NCBI GenBank assembly: GCA_945865525.1
Contig: CAMBDY010000009.1
Location: 1-64,000 of the forward strand
Direction: 5' to 3'
DNA from: Nitrospira lenta
GTDB lineage: Bacteria > Nitrospirota > Nitrospiria > Nitrospirales > Nitrospiraceae
DNA: 64,000 nucleotides
In this document: one piece after another, positions 26,638 through 36,465 of the stretch
Layout: each line of letters opens with the position of its first letter
How positions within the stretch are numbered: position 1 is the first letter of the stretch
Translations under genes and position numbers: made by a program
The notes under the pieces: generated by a model
What the model saw: only the letters and a program-made list of their open reading frames with translations
Database searches by the model: none
Told to the model about the DNA's origin: nothing

Positions 26638-27696
26638 CTACACCCTTAAAAGACGAGCGACATCCTCCCGCGTCGCTCTAACGGTTTTCGGCTGAACCGA
26701 TACGCTAATCGCCGTCTCAGCATCTTTCAATCCATGGCCGGTCAAGGTACAGACTACCGTCTCGCCGTCGCGAAACCTGCCCTGCTGGCTCAACTTGATC
26801 ACGCCGGCCACCGACGCAGCGGACGCCGGCTCGCAGAAGACGCCTTCTGTCGCCGCCACCATCCGATAGGCCTGGATAATTTCCTCATCCGTCACCGAAT
26901 CCATCGCCCCACACGATTCCGTCACGGCATTCAACGCGTCGCACCAACTGGCTGGATTGCCAATCCTGATTGCCGTGGCCACGGTCTGCGGATTGTCTAC
27001 GATATGGCCCAGCACGATCGGCGCCGCACCGGACGCTTGAAACCCCATCATCCGAGGCAGTTTCGTCGATTGATGGGCCGCACGGTATTCCTGATAGCCC
27101 CTCCAATAGGCCATAATATTGCCCGCGTTCCCCACCGGCAGGACATGGCGGCTCGGGGCATCGCCGAGCTGATCGCAGACCTCCATCGCGGCCGTCTTCT
27201 GCCCTTCGATCCGATAGGGGTTCAGCGAGTTGACCAGCTCGAGGTGATGGCTAACCGACAGTTCCTTCACAATGGTCAAAGCCTGGTCAAAGTTCCCCTC
27301 GATCTGAATGACCGTGGCCTGGTGCATCATGGCCTGAGAGAGTTTGCCCATCGCAATCTTCCCGGCAGGGATCAACACATAGACCGCCAGACCCGCCCGC
27401 GCGCCATAGGCTGCCGCCGAGGCGGACGTATTCCCCGTGGACGCGCAGATGACCGCCTTTGCGCCGGCCTCGACGGCCTTCGAGATCGCCAGCGTCATAC
27501 CGCGGTCCTTGAACGATCCCGTGGGATTTGCACCCTCGATTTTCAAATAGAGATCGATACCAGGCGCAATCTGCTCCGCCAACCTCGACGCCCTGATGAG
27601 TGGCGTATTGCCTTCCCCTAACGTCACTACCGGGGTGCGGTCGGTCACAGGGAGGAACTTCCGATAGGCTTCGATCAGGCCAGGCCAACGAATCAT
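26638..27696 (-). CDS. thrC: Threonine synthase
   Basis: The 352-residue PLP enzyme converts O-phosphohomoserine to threonine. It belongs to the shorter, SAM-independent class. The substrate block is [11 protein letters not shown] and the PLP-lysine motif is [31 protein letters not shown] gives the phosphate-binding and serine-rich loop. ATG 27696, five bases before the hom TGA, has GAGTGA upstream; the ORF-track extension overlaps hom. It depends on a source of phosphohomoserine, for which no ThrB kinase is visible nearby. Confidence 0.95.
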   Translation of the reverse strand: MIRWPGLIEAYRKFLPVTDRTPVVTLGEGNTPLIRASRLAEQIAPGIDLYLKIEGANPTGSFKDRGMTLAISKAVEAGAKAVICASTGNTSASAAAYGARAGLAVYVLIPAGKIAMGKLSQAMMHQATVIQIEGNFDQALTIVKELSVSHHLELVNSLNPYRIEGQKTAAMEVCDQLGDAPSRHVLPVGNAGNIMAYWRGYQEYRAAHQSTKLPRMMGFQASGAAPIVLGHIVDNPQTVATAIRIGNPASWCDALNAVTESCGAMDSVTDEEIIQAYRMVAATEGVFCEPASAASVAGVIKLSQQGRFRDGETVVCTLTGHGLKDAETAISVSVQPKTVRATREDVARLLRV

Positions 27697-27700
27697 GACA

Positions 27701-29014
27701 TCACTCGTCCTGGCCTTCGACGCGAATGAGCGTCGTCGGCTCGGCAATAAAGGCCTGCTGGTTAATCGCGCGTAAGGCCGCCTGGACATCGCGCTCCATG
27801 GCCATATGGGTCTTGATTACAACCGGGACCGTCTGTCCGTCGCGCCGTCCCTGCTGAAGAACGGAGGAAATACTGATCCCACACCGGCCCAATTCTCCCG
27901 CGATCTGAGACAAGACGCCAGGGCGGTCCAGCACCATAAAGCGGAGGTAATAGAGCGAGCTAATCTCCTCTATCGGCCGCATGCGAAGCGAACGGCGCTG
28001 CTCCTGCGGGAACGACGCGGGCGGCACGCGCCCCACCGCGCCCGTTAACAGATTACGCGAAATGGCGATGAGGTCGCTGACCACGGCGCTGCCAGTCGGC
28101 ATGGATCCTGCCCCGCGGCCATAGAGCACCACGTCCCCAACGGCATCACCCACCAATTGAATCGCGTTGTAGACTCCGTCGACCTGGGCGAGCGGCGACG
28201 ACGCCGATAGCATCGTGGGATGCACGCGGGCTTCGACTTCGTTGCCCACCAACTTGGCAATCCCCAACAGCTTGATCGTACAGCCAAACTCTTTGGCGTA
28301 GGCGATATCGAGCGGCGTAATGTGGGTAATCCCTTCGGTATACACCTCTTTAAAATTGACCGGTGTCCCATAAGCCAGCGCCACTAGGATCGCCAATTTG
28401 TGGGCCGAATCGATCCCGGCCACATCAAACGTTGGATCCGCTTCGGCATACCCCGCCTGCTGCGCGTCGCCGAGCACCGCGTTAAAGCTTTGGCCTTCAC
28501 TGGTCATGCGCGAGAGGATATAGTTGGCCGTCCCGTTAATGATCCCGTAAATGGATTGGATGGTATTAGCCGCCAGTCCTTCCCGTAGGGCCTGGATGAC
28601 AGGAATCCCTCCGCCCACACTCGCTTCGAACCCGATGTCGACGCCCTGACGTGAGGCCGCGGCAAAAATTTCTTCTCCATGCAATGCGAGCAAGGCCTTA
28701 TTGGCGGTCACAACATGTTTGCCAGCCGCAATGGCGTCTAGAATGATGCGTTTAGGGAAATCGTAGCCCCCGACCAACTCGACCACGATATCGATCGACG
28801 GATCGTTCAGAATCTGCTTCGCATCGGTTGTGAGGACCCCAGGCGGCAGAGCCAGCCCCCGATCTTTCGTCACATCTAGGTCCGCAATCCGAACAATCTC
28901 AATTGGTACACCGACACGGCGGCTGATGACCGCAGCATTCGCGAGAAGAATCTTGGCGACCCCGGTACCAACCGTGCCAAGCCCGATGAGGCCGATGCCG
29001 ACGCGCGCGCTCAT
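27701..29014 (-). CDS. hom: Homoserine dehydrogenase
   Basis: The 437-residue NAD(P)-dependent oxidoreductase reduces aspartate semialdehyde to homoserine. The Rossmann start is [50 protein letters not shown] and [14 protein letters not shown] follow, and the catalytic block is [21 protein letters not shown], with the catalytic lysine in AHKLAIL. The C-terminal 80 residues ([21 protein letters not shown]) are an ACT domain for threonine feedback. It overlaps the alaC stop by 4 bases, so translation is coupled. Confidence 0.96.
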   Translation of the reverse strand: MSARVGIGLIGLGTVGTGVAKILLANAAVISRRVGVPIEIVRIADLDVTKDRGLALPPGVLTTDAKQILNDPSIDIVVELVGGYDFPKRIILDAIAAGKHVVTANKALLALHGEEIFAAASRQGVDIGFEASVGGGIPVIQALREGLAANTIQSIYGIINGTANYILSRMTSEGQSFNAVLGDAQQAGYAEADPTFDVAGIDSAHKLAILVALAYGTPVNFKEVYTEGITHITPLDIAYAKEFGCTIKLLGIAKLVGNEVEARVHPTMLSASSPLAQVDGVYNAIQLVGDAVGDVVLYGRGAGSMPTGSAVVSDLIAISRNLLTGAVGRVPPASFPQEQRRSLRMRPIEEISSLYYLRFMVLDRPGVLSQIAGELGRCGISISSVLQQGRRDGQTVPVVIKTHMAMERDVQAALRAINQQAFIAEPTTLIRVEGQDE

Positions 29015-30207
29015 GCTTCAGCCCCCTTCAGCTTCAAGGCCTTGCGAATACCGCGCACGGCCTGCCGAGTACGATGTTCGTTTTCAACGAGACCAAAACG
29101 CACGTACTCGTCTCCGCCTTCACCGAATCCAATCCCAGGAGACACCGCAACTTTAGCCTCGCGGAGCAGGAGCTTGGAAAACTCCAACGACCCCATCGAC
29201 CGATACGGCAAGGGAATTCTGGCCCAGACGAACATCGTTGCCACCGGCTTCGTCACCTGCCATCCGATGCGGTTCAGGCCGCCCACCAACACGTCACGAC
29301 GCTTCTGATACCGCAGTATCGTCTCATTGACGCACTCTTGCGGCCCATTGAGAGCAATGACGCTGGCGATCTGCAACGGCTGGAAAATGCCGTAGTCAAG
29401 ATAACTCTTGATCTTGGCCAGTGCGCCGACGACTTCGCGATTCCCGCAACAGAAGCCCACGCGCCAGCCCGGCATATTGTAGGCCTTGGATAACGTATAG
29501 AACTCCACGCCGACATCCTTGGCGCCGGGAGCCTGCAAGAAGCTCGGCGCCTTATAGCCGTCGAAGACCAAGTCGGCATAGGCCAGATCGTGAATCACAA
29601 TCACGTTGTGCTCTTTGGCAAAGGCCACAATTTTCTTGAAAAACTCAAGATCCACCACTGCGGTGGTGGGATTGTGCGGAAAATTGATTACCAAAATCTT
29701 CGGGCGAGGAAATGTTTGGCGATACGCCTTCTGTAGCTCTTCGAAGAAGTCGCTGTCTTGGCGCAACTCGATGCCACGGACTTCGCCGCCCGCAATGATA
29801 AAACTGTACATATGGATGGGATAGGTCGGCGTCGGCGTCAGGACCACATCGCCTGGGCCAATCAAGGCCAAGGCCAGATGCGCCAACCCTTCCTTCGAGC
29901 CGATCGTGACGATCGTCTCAGTCTCCGGATCCAGCTCCACGTCATAATTGCGTTTATACCAGCCCGCAATCGCATGTCGCAGCTTCGTAATGCCACGCGA
30001 GGCCGAGTAGCGATGATTCTTCCCCTTCCGCGCCGCCTCGATCATCTTCTCGACGATATGGCTCGGCGTTGGTTGGTCGGGATTCCCCATGCCGAAATCG
30101 ATAATGTCTTCGCCCTGTTGGCGCGCCTCAAGCTTGAGACTCTGCACCTGAGCGAAAACATAAGGCGGTAGCCGTTTGATGCGATAAAATCCGTCGCCGA
30201 GTCCCAT
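29011..30207 (-). CDS. alaC: Class I/II aminotransferase, AlaC / LL-diaminopimelate aminotransferase-like
   Basis: The 398-residue fold-type I PLP enzyme shows [58 protein letters not shown] and the Schiff-base lysine in [21 protein letters not shown]. It is close to AlaC, a glutamate-pyruvate transaminase, but in this operon it may instead transaminate aspartate or serve lysine synthesis; sequence alone does not separate these. ATG 30207 follows AAAGGA closely; the 25-residue track extension is dropped. It heads the hom-thrC-lysC-cimA operon. Confidence 0.88.
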   Translation of the reverse strand: MGLGDGFYRIKRLPPYVFAQVQSLKLEARQQGEDIIDFGMGNPDQPTPSHIVEKMIEAARKGKNHRYSASRGITKLRHAIAGWYKRNYDVELDPETETIVTIGSKEGLAHLALALIGPGDVVLTPTPTYPIHMYSFIIAGGEVRGIELRQDSDFFEELQKAYRQTFPRPKILVINFPHNPTTAVVDLEFFKKIVAFAKEHNVIVIHDLAYADLVFDGYKAPSFLQAPGAKDVGVEFYTLSKAYNMPGWRVGFCCGNREVVGALAKIKSYLDYGIFQPLQIASVIALNGPQECVNETILRYQKRRDVLVGGLNRIGWQVTKPVATMFVWARIPLPYRSMGSLEFSKLLLREAKVAVSPGIGFGEGGDEYVRFGLVENEHRTRQAVRGIRKALKLKGAEA

Positions 30208-30280
30208 ATATCCTTTGCCGACAATGCCCCTACACCGGAGGCGTGAAGCAACCACCCGCCCCCCCTTAATCAGGGCGTTC

Positions 30281-30310
30281 ATTCTAATGGCGAGGGGGGG
30301 GTTGAGTCAA
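30281..30310 (-). promoter_or_regulatory. Sigma-70 promoter of the aspartate-family operon, with a G8 spacer tract
   Basis: TTGACT and TAGAAT are separated by 18 bases on the minus strand. The spacer contains eight consecutive C on that strand (G on the plus strand, 30294-30301). The start near 30274 gives a leader of about 65 bases before alaC. Confidence 0.6.
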
Positions 30311-30393
30311 ATTATGCCGTGATTCTATGGGGTTCGACATTCGGCCCCCCAAAGAAACTGGGCCAGCCAGATGGCCCTCCCCCCTCCCAGTCC

Positions 30394-30423
30394 TTGCTCC
30401 TCCCAGCCAATTTCTGCTACAAC
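30394..30423 (+). promoter_or_regulatory. Weak candidate promoter of the pdxJ operon
   Basis: TTGCTC and TACAAC are separated by 18 bases, about 70 bases before the pdxJ GTG. The match is modest; it is listed because the pdxJ-mutS operon needs a promoter in this 285-base divergent region. Confidence 0.3.
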
Positions 30424-30491
30424 TAGCACGCGCTTTGACTCATCATGCAACGCAGCTTTTCCTCACCTCACATCGCCATAATGGAGAATCC

Positions 30492-31205
30492 GTGCCACGA
30501 CTTGGGGTGAATATCGACCATGTGGCCACGTTGCGGCAAGCCCGCGGCGGAGCCGACCCGGACCCGCTGGCCGCCGCCGTGCTGGTGGAACTGGCCGGCG
30601 CCGACGGCCTGGTCGTCCATCTCCGAGAGGATCGGCGGCATATTCAGGACCGCGATCTTCGTCTCTTACGGGAACTCATCCGCACCAAACTCGATCTCGA
30701 GATGGCCGCCGATGAAACCATGGCCAAAATTGCCCTGGCCATCAAACCGGATATGGTGACACTCGTCCCGGAGCATCGCCAAGAACTCACGACCGAAGGG
30801 GGCCTGGACGTGGCTGGCCACCGAGACCGTATCCAGGAAATCGTGGCCATGCTCCACGATGGCGGCATTCCCGTCAGCCTCTTCATCGAACCCGATCTGG
30901 CGCAGGTCAAAGCGGCACACCGAATTTCCGCCGACTTCGTCGAACTCCATACAGGCCGCTATGCGAACGCCCAACGCTCTAAAGAAGCCGATGCGGAGGT
31001 CGACGCCATTACACAAGCCGCCAAACTCTCGTACAAGCTGGGCATGGGCGTCAACGCCGGACATGGATTGGACTATCGCAACATCGGACGGTTGCTGAAC
31101 ATCCCTGAAATCGTCGAATACAACATCGGCCACAGCATCATTGCCCGAGCCGTCCTCGTGGGCCTCGACCAAGCGGTCCGGGAAATGAAAGCGTTGCTGC
31201 GGTAA
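30492..31205 (+). CDS. pdxJ: Pyridoxine 5'-phosphate synthase
   Basis: The 237-residue TIM-barrel enzyme condenses 1-deoxy-xylulose 5-phosphate with 3-amino-2-oxopropyl phosphate in vitamin B6 synthesis. Family blocks are [80 protein letters not shown] and [16 protein letters not shown] at 30492, with GGAG five bases upstream, matches the family N-terminus. The 55 extra residues in the ORF track are untranslated leader. It starts the pdxJ-nnrED-tsaE-lapA-mutS run. Confidence 0.96.
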   Translation: MPRLGVNIDHVATLRQARGGADPDPLAAAVLVELAGADGLVVHLREDRRHIQDRDLRLLRELIRTKLDLEMAADETMAKIALAIKPDMVTLVPEHRQELTTEGGLDVAGHRDRIQEIVAMLHDGGIPVSLFIEPDLAQVKAAHRISADFVELHTGRYANAQRSKEADAEVDAITQAAKLSYKLGMGVNAGHGLDYRNIGRLLNIPEIVEYNIGHSIIARAVLVGLDQAVREMKALLR

Positions 31206-31239
31206 CCCTATACTCTAGGGACACCCTGTCCTCCTTGCC

Positions 31240-32847
31240 ATGACCTTGCAACGCAAGCCACCACGCGCGCGATCCCCCCAAGCCACGTCACCTCTGCACA
31301 TCGTGACCGGAGCCGAGATGCAGTTGCTCGATCGCCGCACGATCACTGAGGCGAAGATCCCGAGTGCCACCTTGATGGAGCGGGCCGGCGAGGGCATCGT
31401 CACCCAGATGGAAGCCCTGTACGGGCCACTGCGCGGCAAGACGGTAACCCTCCTCTGCGGAAACGGGCACAACGGAGGCGATGGGTTGGTGATCGCCCGC
31501 CTGCTGCACCGCCAACGCGCCAAGGTCCACGTGCTGCTCCTGACACCGGTGGCGGAGCTGCACCGCGAGACCGCGGCCATGTATCACCGATTCACAAAAG
31601 CAGCAGGGCGCACCACGATCCTTCGATTCCGGTCTGCCGAGCAGACGCGTCCCCTCCTTGCCGCGAGCGAGATCCTCGTCGATGCCCTTCTGGGGACAGG
31701 CCTGTCCTCCGAAGTCACCGGAGCCTATCGTGAGGCCATCGAGGTCATGAACGAGGCCGATAAGCCGGTCATTGCCGTCGATCTGCCATCCGGTATTCAT
31801 GCGGATACAGGGGCCATCCTAGGCCACGCCGTCCGCGCCTCGCTCACCGTGACGCTCGGCCTCCCGAAACTCGGGCTCTACCTCGGAGCGGGAATCGACC
31901 ACGCCGGCGTAATTCGCATCGTCGATATCGGCATGCCCCCAGCCTATGTGGACACGCTCGCCCAAAGAACGCTGCTCCTGACCACCGCTGACATCGCCAC
32001 CATGCTGCCGGCGCGAGACCCGTCCTCCCATAAAGGCACGTTCGGCCATGCGGGGATTCTTGCTGGCTCCGTCGGGAAGACCGGTGCTGCGGCCTTAGCG
32101 GCTCAGGCCGCGTTACGGATCGGAGCGGGCCTAGTCACCGTAGCCACGCCGAGCAGCGTCAACGATGTACTCGAGTCAAAATTACTCGAAGCGATGACGA
32201 TGCCGTTCCCGGAAACAAAGGCGCGGACCCTCGCTCGCTCAGGCCTCGATCGCATCGTCGCCTTCATCCAAGCTCGGACAGCCGTTGCCATCGGCCCAGG
32301 CCTCTCAACCCATCACGAAACCGTTGAACTGGTGCAGTCCCTTATGAAGCATCTGGATCGGCCCTCCGTCCTCGATGCCGATGCGCTCAATGCCTTGGCC
32401 AGCCGGGCCGCGTTACTGACGGAATGTAAAACTCCGCCCATTCTCACCCCTCATCCCGGCGAAATGGCCCGACTGGAAGCTAATGCCACCGCCCGAAGCA
32501 TCAACGCAGACCGCATCAACACGGCCAGACGGTTTGCCAGAGAACGGGGCGTGTTTCTCGTCTTAAAAGGCGCCCGAACCATCATCGCCCGCCCCGATGG
32601 GCTGGTTGCCATCTGCCCCACCGGGAATCCTGGCATGGCCACGGCCGGAACCGGCGATGTCTTAACCGGCATGATCGTCGGCCTCTTGGCGCAAGGAGTC
32701 CCCTCATGGGAGGCAGCGTGCGCCGCAACCTATCTGCACGGATCCGCCGGAGACTTGGCGGCCCAGCAGCTCGGCCAGGCCGGGATGCTCGCCAGCGACC
32801 TGATTGCTCACATTCCTTATGCGCTCCAACAAATCACCACGCCCTAA
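31240..32847 (+). CDS. nnr: Bifunctional NAD(P)H-hydrate epimerase / ADP-dependent NAD(P)H-hydrate dehydratase
   Basis: The 535-residue fusion repairs damaged NAD(P)HX. The N-terminal epimerase (about residues 20-230) shows IVTGAEMQLLDRRTI, GNGHNGGDGLVIARLL and DALLGTGLSSEVTG. The C-terminal dehydratase, ribokinase-like, shows HKGTFGHAGILAGSVGKTGAAALAA, LDADALNALA, TPHPGEMARL and CPTGNPGMATAGTGDVLTG with its catalytic Asp. The fused order matches E. coli Nnr (YjeF). About 20 extra N-terminal residues precede the family start. It overlaps tsaE by 29 bases. Confidence 0.95.
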   Translation: MTLQRKPPRARSPQATSPLHIVTGAEMQLLDRRTITEAKIPSATLMERAGEGIVTQMEALYGPLRGKTVTLLCGNGHNGGDGLVIARLLHRQRAKVHVLLLTPVAELHRETAAMYHRFTKAAGRTTILRFRSAEQTRPLLAASEILVDALLGTGLSSEVTGAYREAIEVMNEADKPVIAVDLPSGIHADTGAILGHAVRASLTVTLGLPKLGLYLGAGIDHAGVIRIVDIGMPPAYVDTLAQRTLLLTTADIATMLPARDPSSHKGTFGHAGILAGSVGKTGAAALAAQAALRIGAGLVTVATPSSVNDVLESKLLEAMTMPFPETKARTLARSGLDRIVAFIQARTAVAIGPGLSTHHETVELVQSLMKHLDRPSVLDADALNALASRAALLTECKTPPILTPHPGEMARLEANATARSINADRINTARRFARERGVFLVLKGARTIIARPDGLVAICPTGNPGMATAGTGDVLTGMIVGLLAQGVPSWEAACAATYLHGSAGDLAAQQLGQAGMLASDLIAHIPYALQQITTP

Positions 32848-33421
32848 CGGCACGAAGCCCGCTAAGACGAACCGGCCGGCGGCGCAGCCCCGCACGGCCG
32901 CGAGTCTGCCGTGGAAACTGCTGTCCGCCTCGAGCCAACAGACCGAGCGCGTAGGCCACGCGCTCGGCCGCACGCTACGCGGCGGCGAAACGATCGCCCT
33001 CTACGGACCGCTCGGGGCCGGCAAGACCGCGCTCGTGCGCGGCCTCGCGCACGGCCTCGGGGCCGCGCCTGGAGCCGTGACCAGTCCGACCTTCGTCGTC
33101 ATTCATGAATACCACGGCCGCCTGCCGCTCGCCCACATGGATTGGTATCGCATCACCTCGCTCCGCGAGCTTGAATCGACGGGCGTCATCGAGTATTTTT
33201 CTGGGCAGACCGTCACGGCCATCGAATGGGCGGACAAGGGCCTGGCCCTGCTGCCGCCGGACCGGCTCGACATTACCCTCAGCCATCGGGGCAAGCAGCG
33301 CCGGACGATTCACGTCCACGCAACGGGGCCCTTGTCCAAGAGCGTCCTCGCGCGCACGCGCCACGCCCATCGCACAATAGTCCGTCGAGGTTCAAACCCG
33401 AAGGGAGTCCCGCGATCATGA
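32819..33421 (+). CDS. tsaE: tRNA threonylcarbamoyladenosine synthesis ATPase TsaE
   Basis: The 200-residue protein energises the TsaB-TsaD-TsaE complex that makes t6A37 on ANN-reading tRNAs. It has Walker A GPLGAGKTALVRGLAHGLG, the switch VTSPTFVVIHEYHG, HMDWYRI (Walker B-like Asp) and IEWADKG. About 40 basic N-terminal and 35 C-terminal residues extend beyond the usual 150. ATG 32819 overlaps nnr; the TTG five codons earlier in the track is less likely. Its stop overlaps the lapA start. Confidence 0.92.
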   Translation: MRSNKSPRPNGTKPAKTNRPAAQPRTAASLPWKLLSASSQQTERVGHALGRTLRGGETIALYGPLGAGKTALVRGLAHGLGAAPGAVTSPTFVVIHEYHGRLPLAHMDWYRITSLRELESTGVIEYFSGQTVTAIEWADKGLALLPPDRLDITLSHRGKQRRTIHVHATGPLSKSVLARTRHAHRTIVRRGSNPKGVPRS

Positions 33422-33759
33422 TGCGATTGATTTTAGTCGGCATCCTCCTGCTCCTCTCTCTGGCATTTTTTCTTCAAAACCAAGAACAAGACGTCACGCT
33501 CCGATACTTTTTCGGCGTCTTCGAGTCCTCGACGCCGATCTATAAGCCCATTCTGGCGGGGTTCGTCGTGGGGCTGTTAGTCGCCGGCATTCTGTTGTTC
33601 CCGCCCTGGGTGCGAGGCCGAATCGACCTCCGCCGACAGACCAAAGCCCTGCAGGAGGCCGAGGTGGACTTGGAACGCGTGCGCCACTCGCTTGAAAAAA
33701 TCACGGGCCGGATCGCCTCGACCGCCCCCGACGACCCCGCCGCGAGACCACCACGATGA
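33418..33759 (+). CDS. LapA-domain membrane protein
   Basis: The 113-residue protein has two membrane helices (LILVGILLLLSLAFFLQN and PILAGFVVGLLVAGILLF) joined by QEQDVTLRYFFGVFESSTP. A coiled-coil tail (RRQTKALQEAEVDLERVRHSLEKI) follows. This is the lipopolysaccharide-assembly LapA domain (DUF1049), which in E. coli partners LapB to control LpxC turnover. ATG overlaps the tsaE TGA, and its stop overlaps the mutS ATG, so all three are translationally coupled. Confidence 0.85.
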   Translation: MMRLILVGILLLLSLAFFLQNQEQDVTLRYFFGVFESSTPIYKPILAGFVVGLLVAGILLFPPWVRGRIDLRRQTKALQEAEVDLERVRHSLEKITGRIASTAPDDPAARPPR

Positions 33760-36410
33760 GTGACGCAGAGGCCTCACCCCTCATGCGGCAATACCGCGAG
33801 GTCAAACGCGGCTATCCCGACGCCGTGCTCTTGTTCCGCGTCGGCGACTTCTATGAAATGTTTTACGAGGATGCACGGGCTGCCGCCACGCTGCTCTCGA
33901 TCACGCTAACCTCTCGCGACAAATCCAGCGCCAACCCCATTCCCTTATGCGGGGTGCCCTACCACGCCGCCCAAGGCTATATCGCTAAGTTGCTCAAAGC
34001 CGGGCGGACCGTCGCTCTCTGCGAACAGGTGGAAGACCCGAAACTGGCGAAAGGCCTGGTGCGCCGAGAAGTCGTCCGTCTCTATACGCCTGGCACATTG
34101 GTCGATACCGAGTTCCTCTCGCCGGGCGAGTCGCATTTCCTGGTCGCCGTGGCCTTCACCGACGCGACAGCCCCCTCCGCCATGGGGCAATCCGTCATTG
34201 GCCTCGCCTGCCTGGATGTCTCTACCGGCGATTTCTGGATTACAGAATTCCAGGGCGCACGGGCGGAGGCCCAGCTCATGGATGAATTGGCCCGGCTAGA
34301 ACCGCGAGAAGTCCTGCACCAGGCGGCTAATGCGAAGGCCCTGTCCTGCCTGGCGGACCTGCGCGGGCCTCGTTTGTGCGCCCAACCCGCTCCCGCCTTC
34401 GATTTCCACGATGCGGCGCCACTGCTCCAGACGCACTTTGCCGTCCATTCACTCGATGGATTCGGCTGCCGCGGCCTCACGGCTGGGATCGGCGCAGCCG
34501 GCGCGGTTCTGCGCTATGTGCGCGAAACGCAACCGACCGCATCGCTCGCACACCTCCGCCGCCTGCACACGCGCTGGAGTGGCGACTCGATGCATCTGGA
34601 TAGCGCGACGATTCGCAATCTCGAACTCGTGCGGCCGTGTGGCGCAGACGATCGACCGGGGCAGGAGCAGCCGACCGTCTTGTCGGTGCTGGATCGCACG
34701 GTGACCGCGATGGGCCGCCGCCTGCTGCGCGATTGGCTCGTCAGACCGCTGCTCAATCGTGACGCCATTCAGGCCCGACTCGACTCAGTCGGGGCATTGA
34801 AGGATTTGATTCACCAGCGGGTCGCGCTCAGGGCGACGCTCCGCGATATCCAGGACATGGCTCGGTTGAGTAGCCGCGTGACGCTCGGGGTTGCCGGACC
34901 GCGCGAACTGCTCGCGTTAAAACAGTCTGTGAGCACCCTGCCGGTACTCCGATCCCAGCTCCACCCGTTTTGCACCACGCTGCTGGCCGATCTCCGCGAC
35001 TCGTGGGACGACTGCCGCGACGTGCATGACGCCATCGAGCAGGCCATCAAGGAGGATGCGCCGATGGCCCTCCGTGACGGAGGTGTCATTCGGGAAGGCT
35101 ACCATGCGGGAGTCGATGCGCTGCGCAAGGCGAGCACGGAAGGCAAGGGCTGGATCGCCGCGCTGGAAGCTAAGGAGCGAGAGCGCACGGGAATCGAATC
35201 CCTCAAAGTACGCTACAACCAGGTATTCGGCTACTACATCGAAATCACCAAAGCCAATCTGCCGCGCGTCCCGCCCGACTACCTGCGCAAACAGACCTTA
35301 GTCAATGCCGAACGCTTCATGACGGCGGAGTTGAAAGCCCTGGAAGACAAAGTCACGGGAGCGGACGCCACGCTGCTGGCGTTGGAGCAGGAACTATTCG
35401 AGCAGTTACGTGGCCGTTTAGCCCACGAGGTGTCGCGCCTGCAAGCGATGGCCACGACCGTCGCGGTGCTCGACGTGCTCGCGGGGCTCGCCGAAACTGC
35501 CGCCTTGCAGCGCTACGTTAAGCCGCACGTCGATGAGAGCCTCACGATCCGCATTCGGGACGGCCGGCACCCCGTGGTCGAGCAACTCAGTAGCGATCTG
35601 ACCTTCGTGCCTAACGACACCGCCCTTGATTGTGACGGCCAGCGGCTGGTGATCCTCACAGGCCCCAACATGGCCGGCAAGAGCACCTACCTCCGCCAAG
35701 TCGCGCTGATTGTGCTGCTGGCGCAGATCGGGAGCTTCGTGCCTGCGGCCGAAGCGCACATTGGATTGGTCGATCGAATTTTCACCCGTGTCGGTGCTTC
35801 GGACAACCTCGCCGCCGGGCAGAGCACCTTCATGGTCGAAATGCTCGAGTCCGCTCAGATCTTACATAGTGCAACCGCGCGCAGCCTGATTCTCTTGGAC
35901 GAAATCGGCAGAGGCACCAGCACCTACGACGGACTGAGCCTCGCCTGGGCCATTGCAGAGCATATTCAGGACCGCCGGCATATCGGCGCCAGAACGCTCT
36001 TCGCCACGCATTATCACGAAATGACCCAGCTGGAAGGGTTGCGGGAGGGGATTAAAAACTATTGCGTGGCGGTCCAAGAACGAGATGGCGACGTGGTCTT
36101 CTTACGCAAGATCATTGCTGGCGGCGCGGACCGCAGCTACGGGATCCACGTCGCGCAACTCGCGGGGTTGCCTCCCACCGTCATCGAACGGGCGAAAGAC
36201 GTCTTGGCCCAGTTGGAGCAGCCGGATCACACTCTCACGAGCAGGCCCCTCTCGTTCGAGCCCGCTGCCCCGAGTCCGTCGCTCCCCACGCCCCATCCGC
36301 TCATCGATGAAGTCAGACAGATCGACCTCTTCTCCCTGACCCCACTCGATGCGCTCAACCGCCTCGCCGACCTTCAGCGTCGAATCGGCCCAGCCGATCG
36401 CGACAAATAA
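33756..36410 (+). CDS. mutS: DNA mismatch repair protein MutS
   Basis: The 884-residue protein recognises mismatches and recruits MutL. The N-terminal mismatch-binding domain holds the Phe-x-Glu motif in FRVGDFYEMFYEDA. Core blocks include NAERFMTAELKALEDKV. The C-terminal ABC ATPase has Walker A TGPNMAGKSTYLRQVALI, FMVEMLESAQIL, Walker B LILLDEIGRGTSTYDG and the signature His in LFATHYHEMTQLE. Its ATG overlaps the lapA stop. It ends at a terminator shared with the convergent secreted-protein gene. Confidence 0.97.
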   Translation: MSDAEASPLMRQYREVKRGYPDAVLLFRVGDFYEMFYEDARAAATLLSITLTSRDKSSANPIPLCGVPYHAAQGYIAKLLKAGRTVALCEQVEDPKLAKGLVRREVVRLYTPGTLVDTEFLSPGESHFLVAVAFTDATAPSAMGQSVIGLACLDVSTGDFWITEFQGARAEAQLMDELARLEPREVLHQAANAKALSCLADLRGPRLCAQPAPAFDFHDAAPLLQTHFAVHSLDGFGCRGLTAGIGAAGAVLRYVRETQPTASLAHLRRLHTRWSGDSMHLDSATIRNLELVRPCGADDRPGQEQPTVLSVLDRTVTAMGRRLLRDWLVRPLLNRDAIQARLDSVGALKDLIHQRVALRATLRDIQDMARLSSRVTLGVAGPRELLALKQSVSTLPVLRSQLHPFCTTLLADLRDSWDDCRDVHDAIEQAIKEDAPMALRDGGVIREGYHAGVDALRKASTEGKGWIAALEAKERERTGIESLKVRYNQVFGYYIEITKANLPRVPPDYLRKQTLVNAERFMTAELKALEDKVTGADATLLALEQELFEQLRGRLAHEVSRLQAMATTVAVLDVLAGLAETAALQRYVKPHVDESLTIRIRDGRHPVVEQLSSDLTFVPNDTALDCDGQRLVILTGPNMAGKSTYLRQVALIVLLAQIGSFVPAAEAHIGLVDRIFTRVGASDNLAAGQSTFMVEMLESAQILHSATARSLILLDEIGRGTSTYDGLSLAWAIAEHIQDRRHIGARTLFATHYHEMTQLEGLREGIKNYCVAVQERDGDVVFLRKIIAGGADRSYGIHVAQLAGLPPTVIERAKDVLAQLEQPDHTLTSRPLSFEPAAPSPSLPTPHPLIDEVRQIDLFSLTPLDALNRLADLQRRIGPADRDK

Positions 36411-36447
36411 AAAAGGCGGCATCCCCTTTCGGAGATGCCGCCTTTCG
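36411..36447. terminator. Bidirectional intrinsic terminator between mutS and the secreted-protein operon
   Basis: A 12-bp perfect stem, AAAGGCGGCATC (36413-36424) with GATGCCGCCTTT (36435-36446), has T-runs on both sides: TTTTTTATTTG on the minus strand and a shorter TTT on the plus strand. It therefore serves the minus-strand gene best. Confidence 0.9.
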
Positions 36448-36465
36448 ACACAGACCGCGCTCCGC

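Noticed and set aside
26734-27621. 295-codon plus-strand ORF
   Set aside because: Antisense to thrC, His/Arg-rich, no start signal.
30304-30443. Inverted TTGAGTCAAA / TTTGACTCA pair in the alaC-pdxJ gap
   Set aside because: One copy overlaps a -35 box whose consensus explains much of it; the arms are 130 bases apart and short, so chance is likely.
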